From Sinomonas mesophila (GTDB lineage: Bacteria > Actinomycetota > Actinomycetes > Actinomycetales > Micrococcaceae): a DNA stretch of 64,000 nucleotides. Shown here in pieces: positions 60,001 to 64,000 of the stretch. The position numbers and the translations under genes are program-made. The stretch is from assembly GCF_001999765.1 (NCBI RefSeq), contig NZ_MTIC01000018.1, positions 1-64,000 of the forward strand, in the 5' to 3' direction. The notes beneath the pieces are model-generated. The model saw only the letters and a program-made list of their open reading frames with translations, made no database searches and had not been told where the DNA came from. Position 1 is the stretch's first letter. Each line of letters begins with the position of its first letter.

Positions 60001-60574
60001 GGCGCCGCCCCTCTGCGAGGCGGTCTCGCGGCTGTCCTACGCCAGGCGCCTGCGGTCAGCCCCGGCGGCCGCCGGCCGTCGACTCGACGGCGTCCCCTCC
60101 GGGGTCGCCGTCCACTGGGTCGAGCACAGCGGCAACGCGACGAACTCGCCCGAGGAGGCCGCCGCCGTCGTGCGCGAGGTCCAGGCCCACGTGGGGCTCA
60201 CGTGGCACGACGAGGCCGGGGCGCGGGCGCTCGAGGCGTCCGACGTGCTCGTCGTCGCGCCGTACAACGCCCAGGTGAACCTCATCCGCGAGCGCCTCGA
60301 CGACGCGGGGCTCTCCGCGGCGAGGGTCGGGACGGTCGACAAGTTCCAGGGGCAGGAGGCCGTCGTCGTCCTCGTGTCGATGGCCTGCTCGTCGCCGGCC
60401 GAGGCACCCCGGGGGCTCGGCTTCCTGCTCAACCGGAACCGCATCAACGTCGCGGTGTCCCGCGCGAAGTGGCGGGCCGTCGTCGTGCGCTCTCCGCAGC
60501 TCACGGCGGCGCTCCCCCGGCGCCCGGCCGGGCTCGAGGAGCTCGGGGCGTTCATCGGGCTGTGCGGTGGCTGA
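57005..60574 (+). CDS. TM0106-type RecB-like nuclease/SF1 helicase
   Basis: 1,189 residues from the ATG at 57005 (MFFLEDRRLVFSASDLVTAA). N-terminal PD-(D/E)xK nuclease: FHGRADFLVRGPGGRYAVFD followed by TK. A Cys cluster CGRCDYC (near residue 225) may hold an iron-sulfur cluster. The middle part is an RNase H-like DEDD fold (DVYFDFEGDPLWF; ILEYNRDDCVSTLRLCDWL). The C-terminal DNA2/UPF1-type helicase has VQGPPGSGKTHVGATV, DLVVVDEAGQFSLAN, LLLGDPQQLPEVSQG and GTVDKFQGQEAVVVLVSMA. Likely acts in DNA repair or defence. Monocistronic. Confidence 0.92.
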   Translation: MFFLEDRRLVFSASDLVTAAECEFGLLRRLDEKLGRAERLHVPDPMRERAAALGDVHEQAVLQAYRDEFGPWTPGGAGGVAEIEPAADMTRATLEAKHAESMAALAAGADVVFQASFFDGGFHGRADFLVRGPGGRYAVFDTKLARHAKTTALLQLAAYGDQLARAGFPPSDAATLILGTGEIESFSLTDLVPAFRERWARLRELAEAHVGRDHPAEWEAPGVAACGRCDYCAVQIEEHRDMYLTAGMGAPRRRALREAGVRTIDDLAALDPAGGDATLARLVAQARLQTGVVTGDGGGLAPEHDGAPAHWVRYEVLPDHGLGALPAPSAGDVYFDFEGDPLWFDRSSRTWGLEYLFGVIEAPVPGAEHSDPVYRSFLAHTLAEERQALVDFVAYIEKRRAQHPGMHVYHYAAYEKTALRKLSVRHGVCEAEIDAWLREGLLVDLYQAVRSGIRISERSYSIKKLEPLYMGSELRTAELQGGAASVEMYARFTAAREARREPEAEELLDLILEYNRDDCVSTLRLCDWLRGLAAAHPSTAHAALPAAREARPQPPADPDEAALTEFVARRRAARAESGSADERAAADDTALGLLAAAVRFHPRERKAYWWAHFDRLERPLARLESVRNAFIVEKAEVVHDWEPDGRLFGRTTRLVGTATPGSDFREGSTWFREFEQPLPEGLEPTDPLGIGRSGLPGTEIVGMGRDGDRDVLTVREKCTGKVPPYAQLPVALTEDAPLPTASIEAAQREVAREAARALPGLLAQPAVDLLRRLPPRTAGRAPLPPAPNGTHDGDGLVAAIEGAVRSLDRSYLAVQGPPGSGKTHVGATVIARLVATGWKVGVVGNSHNVVENLLTRSVAAGVPVGSVAKKPRSGLAPEDLEVPWPLANRRNGSVAALVAAPGGCLVGGTAWQLTGQEIPAGSLDLVVVDEAGQFSLANTVAVSRAAPRLLLLGDPQQLPEVSQGQHPEPVNESALGWLAAGARVLPDEFGYFLPESWRMAPPLCEAVSRLSYARRLRSAPAAAGRRLDGVPSGVAVHWVEHSGNATNSPEEAAAVVREVQAHVGLTWHDEAGARALEASDVLVVAPYNAQVNLIRERLDDAGLSAARVGTVDKFQGQEAVVVLVSMACSSPAEAPRGLGFLLNRNRINVAVSRAKWRAVVVRSPQLTAALPRRPAGLEELGAFIGLCGG

Positions 60575-60674
60575 AGCGCGGGGTGTAGGGGTCCGCCCGG
60601 CAGGGAGCATGGTGCCTCGCCTGCCGGGCGCTGGAACCCGGGCGGCCCGTCAGAGCAGTGTCAGACCGAGGAGG

Positions 60675-61559
60675 TCAGTTCAGGCTGCCCGTGCAGATCG
60701 CCATCGCGCCGGTGCCGGAGGACGCGTCCTCCGACACGACGACGCCGTCGATGATGATCTGGCAGCTCACGTCGGCCTCGGTGTCGAAATTCGCCATGAC
60801 GGAGACGTGGCCGATGAAGAAGCCCGTCTCGGTGAACTCCTTGTCCCAGTTCTCGGTGATCTGCTCGGTCTTCGTGCCGTTCGCGTCGCCGTAGTCGACA
60901 TCGGCAGGGGCCGACGTCGTCACCTTGTACTGGACCGTGTGCTCGGCGTTGGCCTGCGCGGAGAACGTCTCACTGATCTTGGACAGTTCACCGGCGGTCG
61001 TGGACAGGACGGCGGCGGCCAATAGGGTCATGGCGATCGAGATGATGATCGCGACGCCAGAGAGCGCCACGCCGGTGATGGCCAGCGGCTTGCCGCCGAG
61101 CTTGCGCACGAGCGCGATCACACCGCAGACGGCGCCTGCGATCGCCATGGCGATGGCCACGACATTCACGATCGGGATCCAGCTCATCAGGAAGGCGAGG
61201 CCGCCGAGGACAAGGGCGACGATCGCGAGGACCTTGCTCTGCTGCGGTCCCGGAGCGCCGTACTGCTGGCCCGGCTGCCCGTAGGGTGCCTGCCCCTGCT
61301 GGCCCGGCTGCCCGTAGGGCGCCTGCCCCTGCTGCTGCCCCGACTGGCCGTACTGCTGGCCCGGCTGGCCGTACTGCTGAGCCGGCGGGCTGTACTGCTG
61401 CCCCGACTGGGCGAGCGGAGTGTACTGCTGTCCGGGCTGCCCGTACTGCTGGCCCCCCGGCTGTTGGCCGCCCGGCTGCTGCCCCTCCGGCTGCTTGCCC
61501 TCCGGCTGCTCGTCCTGCGGCTGCTGCGGCGTGCCGCCGGTAGGCGTGCTGCTGCTCAT
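60675..61559 (-). CDS. DUF4190 membrane protein with Gln/Gly/Pro-rich start
   Basis: 294 residues from the ATG at 61559 behind AGAGGGGG. The first 105 residues are low-complexity repeats of GQQYGQPGQQ-like units. The DUF4190 part has two membrane segments (VLAIVALVLGGLAFLMSWIP region and LAITGVALSGVAIIISIAMT). The outside C-terminus (VQYKVTTSAPADVDYGDANG, FDTEADVSCQIIIDGVVVSE, GAMAICTGSLN) resembles an MmpS-like beta-sandwich with a Cys pair. Function unknown; such proteins are common in actinobacterial membranes. Confidence 0.8.
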   Translation of the reverse strand: MSSSTPTGGTPQQPQDEQPEGKQPEGQQPGGQQPGGQQYGQPGQQYTPLAQSGQQYSPPAQQYGQPGQQYGQSGQQQGQAPYGQPGQQGQAPYGQPGQQYGAPGPQQSKVLAIVALVLGGLAFLMSWIPIVNVVAIAMAIAGAVCGVIALVRKLGGKPLAITGVALSGVAIIISIAMTLLAAAVLSTTAGELSKISETFSAQANAEHTVQYKVTTSAPADVDYGDANGTKTEQITENWDKEFTETGFFIGHVSVMANFDTEADVSCQIIIDGVVVSEDASSGTGAMAICTGSLN

Positions 61560-61703
61560 GATGTTCCCCCTCTGGCGCAAGCGCACGCCCCTCCCGGCCC
61601 CCTGCCGAGACGTTCAAGCGCGCTGGGTGTGAGTATTCCACGCCGAGGCGCGGAATACTGCGGTTCGCGCGCCCCTGTTCAGGCGTCGTTCAGGCGTCGC
61701 CGG

Positions 61704-62261
61704 TCAGCCCCCGCGGACCCCCGCGACGAAGAGGCCGGGCCCCACGTACGGGGCGAGCCGCCCGCGCTGCTCCGCGCTGAGCCGGATGAGCGCCCCGGTG
61801 GCCTCGTCGACGAAGGCGAGCTGCGTCGTCGCCCGCACACACTCGTGGCCGTCGACGGGATCGTGGACCACGTAGTCGAGCGTGAGGGCCGCGGCCTTGA
61901 GCCCGCTGACCCACACGTCGACCTCCGCGGGGACGTTGCGGTAGTCCAGGGGCCGCAGGTAGCGCACGCGGTGCTCGACGACGAGGGCGAGGGTGCCGTC
62001 GGAGACGGCCGAGAAGAGCGGGACGAGGGGCTCGACACCCGCCGCACCCGTGCCCCCGGGAGGGCCGAACGCGGCGATCCGAGCCTCCTCGAGCATGCGG
62101 ATGATCTCGACGTTGTTGATGTGCCCGTAGGCGTCCATGTCCCCCCAGCGCATAGGGACGCGGACGCGGAGCCTGCCCCCGCCGTCGGGCGTCCTGCCGG
62201 CCGTATCCCCGGCATCCGTCACATCCTCGACCGGGGGCTGCGCTGCGCTGTCAGTGCTCAC
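61704..62261 (-). CDS. acyl-CoA thioesterase, 4HBT hotdog fold
   Basis: 185 residues from a GTG. The hotdog signature VPMRWGDMDAYGHINNVEII with the catalytic Asp (near residue 42) is followed by LALVVEHRVRYLRPLDYRNV and ALTLDYVVHDPVDGHECVRA. A disordered 30-residue start precedes it. This matches FcoT/YbgC-like 4-hydroxybenzoyl-CoA thioesterases. Substrate unknown. Confidence 0.88.
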   Translation of the reverse strand: MSTDSAAQPPVEDVTDAGDTAGRTPDGGGRLRVRVPMRWGDMDAYGHINNVEIIRMLEEARIAAFGPPGGTGAAGVEPLVPLFSAVSDGTLALVVEHRVRYLRPLDYRNVPAEVDVWVSGLKAAALTLDYVVHDPVDGHECVRATTQLAFVDEATGALIRLSAEQRGRLAPYVGPGLFVAGVRGG

Positions 62262-62652
62262 CCGAGTGGTCTATCACGCGGCGTGGCTGATCACGAACGA
62301 GGCCAGCCGAGGGACGCGACGAGGCCCGTGAGGAAGTGCTCGCGCTCGAAGGCCAGCGCCTCGAGCGGGGACGTTCGAAACAAAATGGCGCCCCGTCCCG
62401 GAGTGACCGATCGGGGCGGGGCGCGGGGCCGGGCGGCGCCTCATCCGCCCGACTCCCGGTGCCGCGGGACACCACCCGGGACGCTACGTGCCCCGCCGGC
62501 GCCAGCCCCGCGGCTGGCTTCGTGTGGTCCGTTCCCGCAGGACCCAACGCTCTCTGGCTGGCCATCCCCTCCGGACCGATGGCTTCAGCCTACGAAGGCG
62601 AACTTGCGCGGGGGTGTCCTCGCTGTTTAATCGCGGTTACGCTCGGGGGCCG
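62262..62652. other. intergenic region with one terminator-like hairpin
   Basis: No gene is recognised. The hairpin at 62387-62424 is listed separately. The rest has no convincing reading frame. Confidence 0.4.
62387..62424. terminator. terminator-like hairpin
   Basis: GGCGCCCCGTCCCG (62387-62400) pairs with CGGGGCGGGGCGC (62412-62424), with one wobble pair, around an 11-base loop. It lies upstream of the divergent thioesterase start and probably ends transcription of the membrane-protein gene at 62653 or of an unseen unit. Confidence 0.55.
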
Positions 62653-63309
62653 TCATGGGTGCCGGCGTCCGCGGCCCCGGCGGGCGTCGGCGCGGGCGTG
62701 GGCGGCCGCCGTTGTGCGGTGCTCGACGTGCGCGAGCTCGACCCACCCGGTGACCGCGAAGAGCAGGCCCCACACCGCCACGACCGTAGTCCCGATCCAC
62801 GAGCCGTCCGCGGCGCCGGTCATGGCGAGCCACGGATAGACGGCCAGGACGGGGTAGACGCCCACGGCGAGCGGCAGGTACCTGGCCCATCCGTCCCACA
62901 CGTGCGCGCGGACGGCGGCCACGCCGGCCAGGATGAAGCCGAGGGGAATCAGCAGGGTCGCGGCGGCGAACGGCCACCAGACGGTGGGCGCAAACGGCTC
63001 CACGGCATTGCCCGTGGCATAGAGCACGAGGCCGACCATCGCGAGCGCGAGCCCGGTGCGGGCCAGGACGCTGCCGCCGAAAGAATGGTGCAGCCACAGG
63101 CCCGCGCAGCCGGCGGCGATGCCGAGCTGGCCGAGGGCGACGACGATCCCGGCCGCGCGGCTGTAGGCACTGGAATCGCCGGTCAGGACCCGGCCCAATT
63201 CGAAGAGCACCATGATCGCGCCGCCCGCGATCATGGCCACGGCCGTCCAGCGGAGGAGCGCGGCGTGTTCGGCGTGCAGGGGGCCGTCGGCGTGCTGAGT
63301 CGGATCCAT
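62653..63309 (-). CDS. hypothetical membrane protein
   Basis: 218 residues, about six membrane segments (e.g. ALLRWTAVAMIAGGAIMVLF, GIVVALGQLGIAAGCAGLWL, TGLALAMVGLVLYATGNAV, ATLLIPLGFILAGVAAV). The Arg/His-rich tail (DARRGRGRRHP) is cytoplasmic. No motif identifies a function. It is in the same direction as the NiCoT gene upstream, 92 bases apart. Confidence 0.65.
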   Translation of the reverse strand: MDPTQHADGPLHAEHAALLRWTAVAMIAGGAIMVLFELGRVLTGDSSAYSRAAGIVVALGQLGIAAGCAGLWLHHSFGGSVLARTGLALAMVGLVLYATGNAVEPFAPTVWWPFAAATLLIPLGFILAGVAAVRAHVWDGWARYLPLAVGVYPVLAVYPWLAMTGAADGSWIGTTVVAVWGLLFAVTGWVELAHVEHRTTAAAHARADARRGRGRRHP

Positions 63310-63400
63310 GGCTGTTCCTCCTACCGGCTCGCGGCCGTTCGGGAGGTTCGCGCCCGGCCGCCGGAGGGCCGGTACGTCGGCCAGCGAGGGCCCCTCCAGT

Positions 63401-64000
63401 CTATGTCCGGGACGGCGCCTCCGCCGAGGGCCGTCGCAGCCGCTCCGCCGCGACCGCGAGCAGCCACGCGGTGCCGAACGCCGCGGCGAGGAGCAGGCCG
63501 GCGTCGCCGAGGTCGACGGCGGCGAGGAACCCCGTGAGCGGATCGCTCAGCCCGAGCAGCTCGCGCGCAAGACCGGCCATTGTCAGGACCGCGACGAGCA
63601 GGGCCGAGGCCGCGGACATGCCCGTGATAAGAAGGTTGAACGCGATGCGCCGGCCCGGCACGGCCAGGGCCCGCCGGTAGAGCCGCATCATGGCGATCCC
63701 GTTCGCCGTGTCGCACAGGGTCATGGCCCCGGCGAACGCGAACGGCACCGCGAGCAGCGCCCCGGCCGGGACGCCGGCGAGCACGGCGGCCGCCGCGGCG
63801 ACGAGGAGGCCGACGGTCGTGGCCGTGTCGAAGCCGAGCCCGAACAGGAACCCGACCACGTAGATGTCCCGCGGGCGGCGGACGAGGCCGAGGGGCCGGT
63901 CGAGGAGCCGCGCGAGGATGCCGCGGGGCTCCAAGTCCTCCTTGGTCAGGGCGGCGCCGCGGCGGTGGCGGCGCGCGGCGCGGGACGCGGCGGCGAACGC
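63401..64000 (-). CDS. NiCoT-family nickel/cobalt transporter, 5' part outside the window
   Basis: The frame is open to the window edge (about 199 residues visible). DIYVVGFLFGLGFDTATTVG is the second signature of HoxN/NixA transporters. It is followed by AGVPAGALLAVPFAFAGAMT, CDTANGIAMMRLYRRAL and further membrane segments. The first signature with the metal-binding RHAxDADHI lies in the missing N-terminal part. Imports Ni2+ or Co2+ for metalloenzymes such as urease or hydrogenase. Confidence 0.85.
   Translation of the reverse strand, partial: AFAAASRAARRHRRGAALTKEDLEPRGILARLLDRPLGLVRRPRDIYVVGFLFGLGFDTATTVGLLVAAAAAVLAGVPAGALLAVPFAFAGAMTLCDTANGIAMMRLYRRALAVPGRRIAFNLLITGMSAASALLVAVLTMAGLARELLGLSDPLTGFLAAVDLGDAGLLLAAAFGTAWLLAVAAERLRRPSAEAPSRT

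Noticed and set aside
61260-61560. Short repeats resembling a CRISPR or minisatellite
   Set aside because: They encode the Gln/Gly/Pro-rich start of the DUF4190 protein; units are irregular and in frame.

Overview
The window reads as chromosome of a high-GC Gram-positive actinobacterium, most likely Micrococcaceae (Arthrobacter/Sinomonas-like). This is inferred from strong G/C third-position bias, frequent GTG/TTG starts, ATGA/GTGA overlaps between genes, sugar ABC operons without their own ATPase, and DasR-type (dre-like) sites in front of N-acetylglucosamine PTS genes. No rRNA, tRNA or CRISPR array was recognised.

Layout. 1-5,000 is a graveyard of accessory DNA: an RHS-protein fragment, small secreted proteins, a TnpB C-terminus/TnpC pair from a Tn554-like element, and an 817-bp IS1595-type element (3613-4429) with an 8-bp target duplication and a membrane-protein passenger. 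5,000-23,250 is core-like: a HEPN-domain protein, a Cys-rich HTH regulator divergent from a DoxX gene, a LacI-controlled sugar operon (two Gfo/Idh/MocA dehydrogenases, ABC binding protein and two permeases, ThuA), adenine deaminase, an amino-sugar PTS (IIA, IIB, IIC) with nagB and cutC, and a methyltransferase/flavin reductase pair divergent from an XRE-cupin regulator.

23,250-41,290 is a mobile island. Its core is a 13.8-kb Tni-type (Tn5053/Tn402-like) transposon, 25990-39826, with TGTCA ends, CGAAGTC-containing terminal repeats and a perfect 5-bp duplication (CGGAC). It carries tniA, tniB, a frameshifted tniQ and tniR. tniR is cut in two by a second, about 8.0-kb element that uses two tyrosine recombinases (Tn554-like TnpA/TnpB) and carries a PadR regulator with its membrane protein, an ECF sigma/anti-sigma pair and a decayed SRPBCC gene. 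Removing that insert restores the tniR reading frame exactly. The outer transposon itself landed inside a reading frame that ends as a toxin-like C-terminus, directly followed by an overlapping immunity-like gene. The flanks hold remnants of an ISL3 transposase, a serine recombinase, an MFS gene and a DUF5655 gene.

41,290-64,000 returns to core-like DNA: an MFS pump divergent from a MarR regulator, a frameshifted winged-helix protein, an NAD(P)-binding protein, universal stress protein, a DHFR-like protein, a large protein in which two blocks of tectonin repeats enclose a putative metalloprotease, a McrBC type IV restriction system, AlkD-like and HNH-nuclease genes, a winged-helix/X25 protein, a TM0106-type nuclease-helicase, a DUF4190 protein, a thioesterase and a NiCoT nickel/cobalt transporter cut by the window edge.
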